64,000 bases of DNA, taken from contig NZ_BQHJ01000002.1 in assembly GCF_021603645.1 (NCBI RefSeq), positions 558,001 to 622,000 of the forward strand, given 5' to 3'. The notes beneath the pieces are model-generated. The model was not told the origin of the DNA. It saw nothing but the letters and a program-made list of their open reading frames with translations, and did not search any database. This document shows, piece by piece, positions 55,555 to 64,000 of the stretch (the first letter of the stretch is position 1; each line of letters starts with the position of its first letter). This DNA comes from Pseudomonas pseudonitroreducens (GTDB lineage: Bacteria; Pseudomonadota; Gammaproteobacteria; Pseudomonadales; Pseudomonadaceae). A program made the position numbers and the translations under genes.

Positions 55555-56157
55555 TCAGAAGCGATCGCGAACGATCGTCTCTGCCAGCGGCAGGCGACCG
55601 ATGCGCGGCTTGGCTTCCACGGCCTGTTTACCGACAGCGATCATCAGGCCGATGGCGTGACTGGCCGGCAGGTTGATCAGCTTGCCCACGGCGTCGAAGT
55701 CGAAACCGACCATAGGCACGCTGTCCAGGCCACGGCCGCGGGCGGCGAGCATCAGGGTCTGGGCCACCAGGCCGCAGCTGCGCATGGCTTCGTCGCGCTG
55801 GGTCTGCGACTTGCCTCTGTAGTAGCCGTCGATGGCGCCGACCATGTAGTTCTTCACTTCAACCGGGGCGCCGTCCCACACTCGCTCGGCGTTCTGCTCC
55901 CAGCTATCGACCTGCGCGCAGACGATCACCAGCATCGACGCCTCGGTCATCTGCACCTGGTCCCAGCCCGCCGCACGGATCTGCGCGCGCAACTGCGGGT
56001 CGCTGACTTCCACCAGGCGCACGTGCTGCAGGTTGAAGGAAGTGGGCGCGAGCAGCGCCTGTTGCAGCAGGTCGTCCTTCTCCTCACGACTCATCACGTA
56101 GGAAGTGTCGAAACCACGGATGGAACGGCGGCTGCGGATGGCGTCTTCGATCAGCAT
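55555..56157 (-). CDS. Nitroreductase family protein
   Basis: The 200-residue FMN enzyme begins MLIEDAIRSRRSIRGF (the RRSxRxF FMN-binding motif) and has QALLAPTSFNLQHVRLVEV, ARGRGLDSVPMVGFD and IGLMIAVGK. ATG 56157 has AGAGGA six bases upstream and is preferred over ATG 56178. Family members reduce nitro, quinone or unsaturated compounds with NAD(P)H; the natural substrate is unknown. Confidence 0.9.
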   Translation of the reverse strand: MLIEDAIRSRRSIRGFDTSYVMSREEKDDLLQQALLAPTSFNLQHVRLVEVSDPQLRAQIRAAGWDQVQMTEASMLVIVCAQVDSWEQNAERVWDGAPVEVKNYMVGAIDGYYRGKSQTQRDEAMRSCGLVAQTLMLAARGRGLDSVPMVGFDFDAVGKLINLPASHAIGLMIAVGKQAVEAKPRIGRLPLAETIVRDRF

Positions 56158-56307
56158 GGAAAATCCTCTGGCTGGCATGGGCGGGAATGGCGCGCATGGT
56201 AAGCCGAGAGGAAGTCCCGTTGCAGAGCGGCGTATCGATAATGTCCATCCAGCGTTTCGATGGAACGGCGCGGGCGCCCGCCGGGTCAGGCGAGTACCCG
56301 CGAGGGA

Positions 56308-57807
56308 TCAGCTCTCCAACGCTTCCACGGGTGCGGCGGTAGCCTGCCGCTGCTTGGGCGAGGTGAAGCTCAGGTAGCCGTCCTCGACCTTGCCGAAGCG
56401 CAACAGGGCCAGGTCCAGCGCGTAGTTCTGGTAGAGCTTCCACGGCGTGCGGTCGCCCTGTTTGGGCATGCGGTCGGCGGCGCGCTGAATGTAGCCGGAG
56501 TTGAGATTGAGGAAGGGTTCTTCCTTCACCGAACCGTCAGTCTGGCGCGGCGTGCACTGGCGCATGCCGATGGCGTCCAGGTGGTTGATCAGGCGGCAGA
56601 AGTACTCGCTGGAGAGGTCTGCCTTGAGCGTCCAGCTGGCGTTGGTGTAGCCGACGATAGCGGCCAGGTTGGGCAGGTCGCGCAGCATGATGCCGCGATA
56701 GCCCATGCTCTGGGTGACGTCGAATGGCTTGCCGTCGATGGCCAGTTCCGCGCCGCCGAACATCACCAGGTCCAGCCCGGTGGCGGTGACGATGACGTCC
56801 GCCTCCAGCACCTGCCCGGACTTCAGCAGGATGCCCTTCTCGCTGAAACGCTCGATATGCTCGGTGACCACCGAGGCACGGCCCTGGCGCAGTGCCTTGA
56901 ACAGGTCGCCGTCCGGCACGCAGCACACGCGCTCGTCCCACGGCTTGTAGCGCGGGCTGAAGTGGCGCATGTCGAAGTCCTTGCCCAGTTGCAGGTTGGC
57001 CAGCTTGAGCATCAACTTGCGCACCGCGCCGGGGAACATCTTGGAGGCCATGAAGAAGACCATCTGCATGGTCACGTTGCGCGCCCGCGCCTGGCGATAC
57101 ACCCACTTCTCCGGCAGGAAGTTGCGCAGGAAGTTGGAGATCGGGTCCTTCGCCGGCAGCGTGATCACGTAGGACGGCGAGCGCTGCAGCATGGTGACAT
57201 GGGCCGCCTTGTCGGTCAGCGACGGCACCAGCGTGACGGCGGTCGCGCCGCTGCCGATCACCACGATGCGCTTGCCGCTGTAGTCGAAGTTTTCCGGCCA
57301 CAACTGCGGGTGGATGACCTGCCCGCCGAAGCTTTCGCGTCCGGCGAATTCCGGGGTGTAACCGGCGTCGTAGCGGTAGTAGCCGGTGCACATGAAGAGG
57401 AACTGCGCGCTCATGCGCACCGGCTCCGCTTCGTCGCCGCGCTGCACGCTGAGGTTCCAGCGCGCCGTGTTGCTGTCCCAGTCGGCCTTGAGCACGCGGT
57501 GGCGGTAGCGCACCTTGTCCTCGACGCGGTACTCGCGGGCGGTCTCGCGGATGTAGTTGAGAATCGACGGGCCGTCGGCGATCGCCTTGGGGTCGGTCCA
57601 GGGCTTGAAGTTGTAGCCCAGGGTGTACATGTCCGAGTCGGAACGGATGCCCGGGTAGCGGAACAGGTCCCAGGTACCACCCATGGCCTCGCGGCCTTCG
57701 AGGATTGCGTAGGACTTGCCGGGACACTGCTTCTGCAGGTGACAGGCGGCGCCGATGCCGGACAGGCCGGCGCCGATGATCAGTACATCCAGGTGCTCGA
57801 CGGACAT
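56308..57807 (-). CDS. Flavin-containing (Baeyer-Villiger type) monooxygenase
   Basis: The 499-residue class B flavoprotein monooxygenase shows FAD motif IIGAGLSGIGAACHL, MGGTWDLFRYPGIRSDSDMY, the BVMO fingerprint FGGQVIHPQLWP (F-x-G-x3-H-x3-W-P, complete) and the NADPH motif VVIGSGATAVTLVPSL. GAGGAG lies eight bases before the ATG. The substrate is unknown; ketones, aldehydes or steroids are typical for the family. Confidence 0.92.
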   Translation of the reverse strand: MSVEHLDVLIIGAGLSGIGAACHLQKQCPGKSYAILEGREAMGGTWDLFRYPGIRSDSDMYTLGYNFKPWTDPKAIADGPSILNYIRETAREYRVEDKVRYRHRVLKADWDSNTARWNLSVQRGDEAEPVRMSAQFLFMCTGYYRYDAGYTPEFAGRESFGGQVIHPQLWPENFDYSGKRIVVIGSGATAVTLVPSLTDKAAHVTMLQRSPSYVITLPAKDPISNFLRNFLPEKWVYRQARARNVTMQMVFFMASKMFPGAVRKLMLKLANLQLGKDFDMRHFSPRYKPWDERVCCVPDGDLFKALRQGRASVVTEHIERFSEKGILLKSGQVLEADVIVTATGLDLVMFGGAELAIDGKPFDVTQSMGYRGIMLRDLPNLAAIVGYTNASWTLKADLSSEYFCRLINHLDAIGMRQCTPRQTDGSVKEEPFLNLNSGYIQRAADRMPKQGDRTPWKLYQNYALDLALLRFGKVEDGYLSFTSPKQRQATAAPVEALES

Positions 57808-57941
57808 GCTTGGGGCTCCTCGGCCGTTAGGCAGGCAGTGCCTGGTGAGTCTAGGAGGAATTTCCTCCCCTCACCCTACAAGCAGCCCGGGCGGCATCAC
57901 GCCGACCTTTAGTCGTGCGTGGCGCCGCCGTATTCAGGCGG

Positions 57942-59879
<1,938 letters not shown>

Positions 59880-59983
59880 GGGGATAACTCCTTTCATGGG
59901 CGTCCACCCAGCCTAGGAAGCGCTTTTGCAGGAACGCGCCATGTTCGTGATCGCGGGTGAAGCACTCCTACAACGGCAAGAGC

Positions 59984-60098
59984 CCCTCACCCTAACCCTC
60001 TCCCGCAAGCGGGAGAGGGAACCGTTCAGTACAGGGTGGCAGCACAGCGTCAGCCGGTGCGACCTGCCCCTCTCCCTCTGGGAGAGGTTGGGTGAGGG
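59984..60098. repeat. Dispersed palindromic repeat, copy 4
   Basis: It opens CCCTCACCCTAACCCTCTCCC-GCAAGCGGGAGAGGG and closes CCCTCTCCCTCTGGGAGAGG-TTGGGTGAGGG. Its core carries CAGCCGGTGCG, the reverse complement of the CGCACCGGCTG in copy 3, so the core is inverted relative to that copy. Confidence 0.87.
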
Positions 60099-60166
60099 CA
60101 GGCGTTGGCGCTGACTCCCCAGGACAACAGTTGCTCCTATAAAGAAGCTCGGGCGGCGAGACGAGA

Positions 60167-60196
60167 AATGAAAAAGCCGCCCGAAGGCGGCTCTTT
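60167..60196 (-). terminator. Terminator of pckA
   Basis: On the minus strand AGCCGCC-TTCG-GGCGGCT is followed by TTTTTC (from 60175-60192), 16 bases after the pckA stop. Confidence 0.92.
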
Positions 60197-60211
60197 CCAG
60201 AACAGGCTCGC

Positions 60212-61753
60212 TTACAGCTGCGGGCCGGCGTTCTTGATGGCGTCGCTCACGTCGAACTTCTTGAAGTTGTCGATGAACTTGCTGGCCAGGCCCTTGGCGG
60301 CTTCGTCGTAGGCAGCCTTGTCTTCCCAGGTGTTGCGCGGGTTGAGCAGGTTGGTCTCGACGCCCGGAACGACCTTCGGCACGTCCAGGTTGATGATGTC
60401 CAGGTGCTCGGTCTCGGCACCGATCAGAGCGCCGCTCTGGATGGCCGCGATCACACCACGGGTGGTCGGGATGTTGAAGCGCTTGCCGACGCCGTAGCCA
60501 CCGCCGGTCCAGCCGGTGTTGACCAGGTAGACCTTGGAACCGAAGGCCTGGATGCGCTTGATCAGCAGCTCGGCGTAGACGCCGGCCGGGCGCGGGAAGA
60601 ACGGTGCGCCGAAGCAGGTGGAGAAGGTCGACTTGATGCCGCCGCCCGAACCCATTTCGGTGGAACCGACCAGCGCGGTATAGCCGGACAGGAAGTGGTA
60701 GGCCGCCTGCTCGTTGTTCAGGATCGACACCGGCGGCAGAACGCCGGTCAGGTCGCAGGTCAGGAAGATCACGGCATTGGGCTCGCCGCCGAGGTTCTTC
60801 TCGGAACGCTTCTCGACGTTTTCCAGCGGGTAGGCCGCGCGGGAGTTCTGGGTCAGGCTGTCATCGGCGTAGTTCGGGGTGCGGTTTTCGTCGAGGACGA
60901 CGTTTTCCAGCACGGCGCCGAACTTGATGGCTTTCCAGATGACCGGCTCGTTCTTCTCGGACAGGTCGATGCACTTGGCGTAGCAGCCGCCTTCGATGTT
61001 GAAGACAACGCCTTCGCCCCAGCCGTGCTCGTCGTCGCCGATCAGGTAGCGGCTTTCGTCGGCGGACAGGGTGGTCTTGCCGGTGCCGGACAGACCGAAG
61101 AACAGGGTCACGTCGCCGGCTTCACCGATGTTCGCGGCACAGTGCATCGGCAGCACGTCTTTTTCCGGCAGCAGGTAGTTCTGCACGCCGAACATGGCCT
61201 TCTTCATTTCACCGGCGTAGCGCATGCCGGCGATCAGCACTTTCTTCTGGGCGAAGTTGAGGATCACGCAGCCATCGGAGTTGGTGCCGTCACGCTCGGG
61301 CACGCACTCGAAGTTGGCGACGTTGAGCACCTGCCATTCTTCACGGCCAGCCGGGTTGTACTGCTCGGGCTCGATGAACAGCGCGCGGCCGAACAGGTTC
61401 TGCCAGGCAGTGGCGGTGGTCATCTTGACGGCCAGGTAGTGATCCGCTGCGGAACCTACATGAACGTGGGAGACAAAGTGTTCCTGGGCGTTATTGAAGG
61501 CCTGGACACGGTCCCACAGGGCATCGAACTTGTCGGCCGGGAACGGACGGTTGATGGCGCCCCATGCGATGGAATCCTTGCTGCCCGGCTCTTCGACGAT
61601 GAAACGGTCGGCAGGCGAGCGGCCGGTGCGGTGGCCGGTTTTCACGACCAGCGAGCCGTTGTCGGCGAGTTCGCCTTCGCCGCGGCGAATGGCTTCCTCG
61701 ACCAGTTGGGCAACGCTGATATCGGTGTAAACGGCTTTGTTGGCTTGCGTCAT
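60212..61753 (-). CDS. pckA: Phosphoenolpyruvate carboxykinase (ATP)
   Basis: PckA converts oxaloacetate and ATP to PEP, CO2 and ADP for gluconeogenesis. The 513-residue protein has the family P-loop [16 protein letters not shown], preceded by [37 protein letters not shown] near the N-terminus, [15 protein letters not shown] and the [14 protein letters not shown] loop. The length is that of the ATP-dependent enzyme. GGGGA lies five bases before the ATG. Confidence 0.98.
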   Translation of the reverse strand: MTQANKAVYTDISVAQLVEEAIRRGEGELADNGSLVVKTGHRTGRSPADRFIVEEPGSKDSIAWGAINRPFPADKFDALWDRVQAFNNAQEHFVSHVHVGSAADHYLAVKMTTATAWQNLFGRALFIEPEQYNPAGREEWQVLNVANFECVPERDGTNSDGCVILNFAQKKVLIAGMRYAGEMKKAMFGVQNYLLPEKDVLPMHCAANIGEAGDVTLFFGLSGTGKTTLSADESRYLIGDDEHGWGEGVVFNIEGGCYAKCIDLSEKNEPVIWKAIKFGAVLENVVLDENRTPNYADDSLTQNSRAAYPLENVEKRSEKNLGGEPNAVIFLTCDLTGVLPPVSILNNEQAAYHFLSGYTALVGSTEMGSGGGIKSTFSTCFGAPFFPRPAGVYAELLIKRIQAFGSKVYLVNTGWTGGGYGVGKRFNIPTTRGVIAAIQSGALIGAETEHLDIINLDVPKVVPGVETNLLNPRNTWEDKAAYDEAAKGLASKFIDNFKKFDVSDAIKNAGPQL

Positions 61754-61921
61754 GTGGGTCCCCGTCGGCCGAAGCCGAGTCCTCCAAACATTGCGTAGTG
61801 ACTTCTGATTCCCACTACCGCGGAAAAAAGTCGCGGGATTATGCCAGAAAAGAAATGGCCAAGTGCAGCCTCTGATCTGGCGAGAGCGCCATTGGTTCGG
61901 CTATCGGACAGATAGATGCGG

Positions 61922-62815
61922 TCAATGGCGGGTTTCTGACGGTGTCTGGCTACCGCCGCCCGAGAACAGCTGGGCAACGTCCGAACCGTCGAAGCGATAA
62001 CGCTGATTGCAGAACTGGCAGTCGATGACGATCTCGCCATCTTCCTCGGCCAGCAGGCGTTCGGCGTCCTCCTGCCCAAGACTGACCAGCGCGTTGGCCG
62101 AGCGTTCCCGCGAGCAGCTGCAGCGGAACACCAGCGGCTGCGGATCGAACAGGCGCACATCGTCCTCGTGATACAGGCGATGCAACACGGTGGCGTTGTC
62201 CAGGCCCAGCAATTCCTCGGCGGTGAGGGTATCGGCCAGGGTGGTGACGTGCTGCCAGCTGGCTTCCCGCGACTCAGCGTCGCGCTGGCGGTCGGCCGGC
62301 AGTTGCTGCAGCAGCAGGCCACGGGCGCGACGGCTGTCGGCATTGAGCCAGAAGCGGGTCGGGAGCTGCTCGGACGTGGCGAAATAGGTCGACAGGCAGT
62401 CCGCCAGGGTCGCGCCCTCCAGCGGCACGATGCCCTGGTAGCGCTTGCCGTTCTTCGGGTCGACGGTGAGGGTCAGGACGCCATGCGGCATCAGCTCGGC
62501 GAGCCCCGCGGCATCACCGATGGCCTGCGCATCGTAGCGGGCCAGGCCGCGCACTTCGCGATCACTGGAGCACTCGACCATCAGCAGCGGCACCGCGCCG
62601 CTGGAGCGCGCCTGCAGCACCAGCAGGCCGTCGAACTTCAGGGTGCCGCAAAGCAGCGCGGCGGCGGCTAGCATTTCTCCGAGCAGCTGGGCGACCGGCT
62701 GCGGATAGGGGTGTTTGGCCAGCACTTCGGCGTAGCTGCGGTCGAGCTCCACCAGCTCACCACGGACATCGGTGTTGTCGAACAGGAAACGCTGACTTTG
62801 ATCGATTCTGGACAT
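61922..62815 (-). CDS. hslO: Redox-regulated chaperone Hsp33
   Basis: Hsp33 is activated by oxidative unfolding of its zinc-binding C-terminus. The 297-residue protein has the redox switch CSC and CQFC separated by about 31 residues ([10 protein letters not shown]...[11 protein letters not shown]), the N-terminal [16 protein letters not shown] and the [12 protein letters not shown] loop. ATG 62815 matches the family N-terminus [15 protein letters not shown] 62854 would add an unrelated 13-residue extension. It sits upstream of pckA on the same strand with a 168-base gap, as in P. aeruginosa. Confidence 0.96.
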   Translation of the reverse strand: MSRIDQSQRFLFDNTDVRGELVELDRSYAEVLAKHPYPQPVAQLLGEMLAAAALLCGTLKFDGLLVLQARSSGAVPLLMVECSSDREVRGLARYDAQAIGDAAGLAELMPHGVLTLTVDPKNGKRYQGIVPLEGATLADCLSTYFATSEQLPTRFWLNADSRRARGLLLQQLPADRQRDAESREASWQHVTTLADTLTAEELLGLDNATVLHRLYHEDDVRLFDPQPLVFRCSCSRERSANALVSLGQEDAERLLAEEDGEIVIDCQFCNQRYRFDGSDVAQLFSGGGSQTPSETRH

Positions 62816-62847
62816 GCTGGGCACAACGCTGCGATATGCACAAATAA

Positions 62848-62876
62848 ATGACAAGTTGATGGCAAAGGCCTATAAA
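62848..62876 (+). promoter_or_regulatory. Predicted sigma-70 promoter of the PAP2 gene
   Basis: ATGACA (62848-62853), a 17-base spacer and TATAAA (62871-62876) each match consensus in five of six positions. They lie in the 118-base divergent gap between hslO and the PAP2 gene, pointing at the latter. Confidence 0.6.
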
Positions 62877-62933
62877 GCGCGCTTTGCAGCACCCACCCAT
62901 ATTCGAGTGGTTCCGTAAGGGGGTATCGATTTT

Positions 62934-63734
62934 ATGGACAAAACCACGCCGTTCCAAGCCACCTGGTCCTGGAAGCCCTTCATCGCCTGTCACCTGATGG
63001 CGCTCGCCCTGCTTCTGCTGTGGCTCTGGGCCCCCACCCGCAGCGCGATGGACCTGTTCGATTTCAGCCTGTTCAGCCTGCTCAACCAGCCGCTGGCGAG
63101 CAATGAAACCTGGCGCATGACCTGGGCCGTGGCCAGCACCCGGCCGTTCGACCTGTTGGTCGGGGTGATCCTCCTGCTCCTGCTGATCCGTGGCGACTGG
63201 ATCTTCAAGGCGACCCAGGCCCGCGCGGCGACCTTCGGCTTCCTGTGTGCGGCGGTCGTCCTGGTGGTGGTGCGCATTCTCTACGCCAAGATCGCCCACA
63301 AGCTGGGCTGGCAGCACGCGAGCATTTCCAGCGTCGCGCCGGATGCGGTACGCCTGGAGCAGTACTTCCCGCAGTGGGAAAACACCGCGTTCGAGGTGAA
63401 GGACGAATCCGCCCGCAGCTTCCCCGGCGACCACGCCTCAGTACTGCTGATCTGGGCGCTGTTCCTCACCCTGTTCGCCCGCAACGCCCTGCAGTGGGTG
63501 GTGATCTGGGGCCTGGCGCTGCTGTTCATGCTGCCGCGCCTGGTGGCCGGCGCGCACTGGGGCCAGGACGACTACATCGGCGGCGTGCAGATGGCTCTGG
63601 TAGCCCTGGCCTGGAGCTGCTTCACCCCGTTCGCCGCCAAGGGCAGCGCCGCCCTGGTGCGCTGGACCGATCCGCTGTTCCGCCTGGCCGCGAAAATCCC
63701 GCTGCTCAATCGCCTGAGCGTCGTCGCCGCCTGA
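62934..63734 (+). CDS. PAP2 superfamily membrane phosphatase
   Basis: The 266-residue protein has about six hydrophobic segments and the PAP2 motifs C1 K-DESAR, C2 SFPGDHAS and C3 RLVAGAHWGQDDYIGG with the catalytic His-Asp pair. Enzymes of this class dephosphorylate lipid phosphates such as undecaprenyl pyrophosphate, phosphatidylglycerol phosphate or lipid A donors. AAGGGGG precedes the ATG. The exact lipid substrate is not evident. Confidence 0.88.
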   Translation: MDKTTPFQATWSWKPFIACHLMALALLLLWLWAPTRSAMDLFDFSLFSLLNQPLASNETWRMTWAVASTRPFDLLVGVILLLLLIRGDWIFKATQARAATFGFLCAAVVLVVVRILYAKIAHKLGWQHASISSVAPDAVRLEQYFPQWENTAFEVKDESARSFPGDHASVLLIWALFLTLFARNALQWVVIWGLALLFMLPRLVAGAHWGQDDYIGGVQMALVALAWSCFTPFAAKGSAALVRWTDPLFRLAAKIPLLNRLSVVAA

Positions 63735-63779
63735 CGACCGAAGGCTCCCGGCGAGGCGCCCATGGCCCTCGCCGGCTGC

Positions 63780-64000
63780 TCACTCCTGGTCGCGGAAGCT
63801 GAACAACTGGCGGCGCTGCTTCTTGGTCGGCCGCCCGTCAGTCTGCACGCCCAGCGCCCCCGCCTTGCGCATCGCCGAAGCATCCTCGCGGCGCTTCACG
63901 CTATCGACGGTTTCCTCATACAGCAACTGCGCCTCGGGCGCGCCACGACGCACCATCGACAGCGCCTTCACCACCACGGTGCGCTCGTCGAAGCCGGTGC
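63780..64000 (-). CDS. hslR: Heat-shock protein Hsp15 (HslR), 3' part
   Basis: Only the C-terminal 73 residues are in the window; the gene continues past 64000. FDERTVVVKALSMVRRGAPE, LLYEETVDSVKRRED and the basic tail RPTKKQRRQLFSFRDQE match the C-terminal region of Hsp15, an S4-domain RNA-binding protein that recycles stalled 50S subunits. The S4 domain itself is outside the window. It converges with the PAP2 gene. Confidence 0.9.
   Translation of the reverse strand, partial: TGFDERTVVVKALSMVRRGAPEAQLLYEETVDSVKRREDASAMRKAGALGVQTDGRPTKKQRRQLFSFRDQE

Overview
This is a high-GC Gammaproteobacterial chromosome segment, almost certainly a Pseudomonas of the P. aeruginosa / nitroreducens / citronellolis type. 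It carries an arcDABC arginine deiminase operon with an ANR box, fabY, dctBD, rmlBDAC, pckA-hslO-hslR and an EmrAB-type pump next to a tRNA-Thr(UGU). From memory of P. aeruginosa PAO1, three stretches resemble loci that are not all adjacent there: the PA5159-PA5174 region, the PA0350-PA0355 region (folA, phosphodiesterase, permease, ilvD, pfpI), and the PA5190-PA5195 region.

Layout. 1-2.8 kb: EmrA/EmrB-type export pump. 2.85 kb: tRNA-Thr with its own promoter and terminator. 3.2-26 kb: a surface-polysaccharide locus on one strand. It holds a GDP-mannose synthase/isomerase, Wzm-Wzt ABC exporter, a sulfotransferase-like protein with a C-terminal coiled coil, a tandem double glycosyltransferase, an Rmd-like reductase, an acyltransferase, Gmd, three more glycosyltransferases, RmlBDAC, a 1324-residue fusion protein (sulfotransferase-like, coiled coil, RgpF-like, HAD-like) and a stand-alone APS kinase CysC. 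26-29.2 kb: DctB-DctD two-component pair without the dctPQM transporter. 29.7-34.8 kb: arcDABC. 35-36.9 kb: fabY. 37-45.3 kb: HDOD protein, PfpI-like protein, RlmI, a small secreted protein, IlvD, an orphan type IV pilin, an NCS2 permease and a YfcE-like phosphodiesterase. 45.5-51 kb: a GTPase/DUF2868 pair, two paralogous exported proteins and folA. 51.3-57.8 kb: acyl-CoA dehydrogenase, 3-hydroxyacyl-CoA dehydrogenase, divergent LysR regulator, nitroreductase and a Baeyer-Villiger-type monooxygenase. 57.9-64 kb: RecQ-like helicase, pckA, hslO, a PAP2 phosphatase and the 3' end of hslR.

The most interesting part is the polysaccharide locus. It encodes synthesis of GDP-mannose and probably GDP-D-rhamnose, plus dTDP-L-rhamnose, and export by a Wzt with a C-terminal carbohydrate-binding domain. 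Two sulfotransferase-like proteins and a dedicated PAPS-forming kinase sit in the same cluster. The gene overlapping wzt pairs a sulfotransferase-like domain with about 100 residues of coiled coil, and the next gene is a tandem double glycosyltransferase. This parallels the E. coli O9a WbdD (cap plus coiled-coil ruler) / WbdA (double GT) / Wzt (cap recognition) arrangement, with sulfate as the proposed cap. That is inference and needs testing.

Four copies of a 115-145 bp dispersed palindromic repeat (CCCTCACCC...GGGTGAGGG), two other long inverted repeats and one REP-like palindrome lie in the intergenic spaces of the right half. I saw no insertion sequence, prophage, CRISPR array or rRNA.
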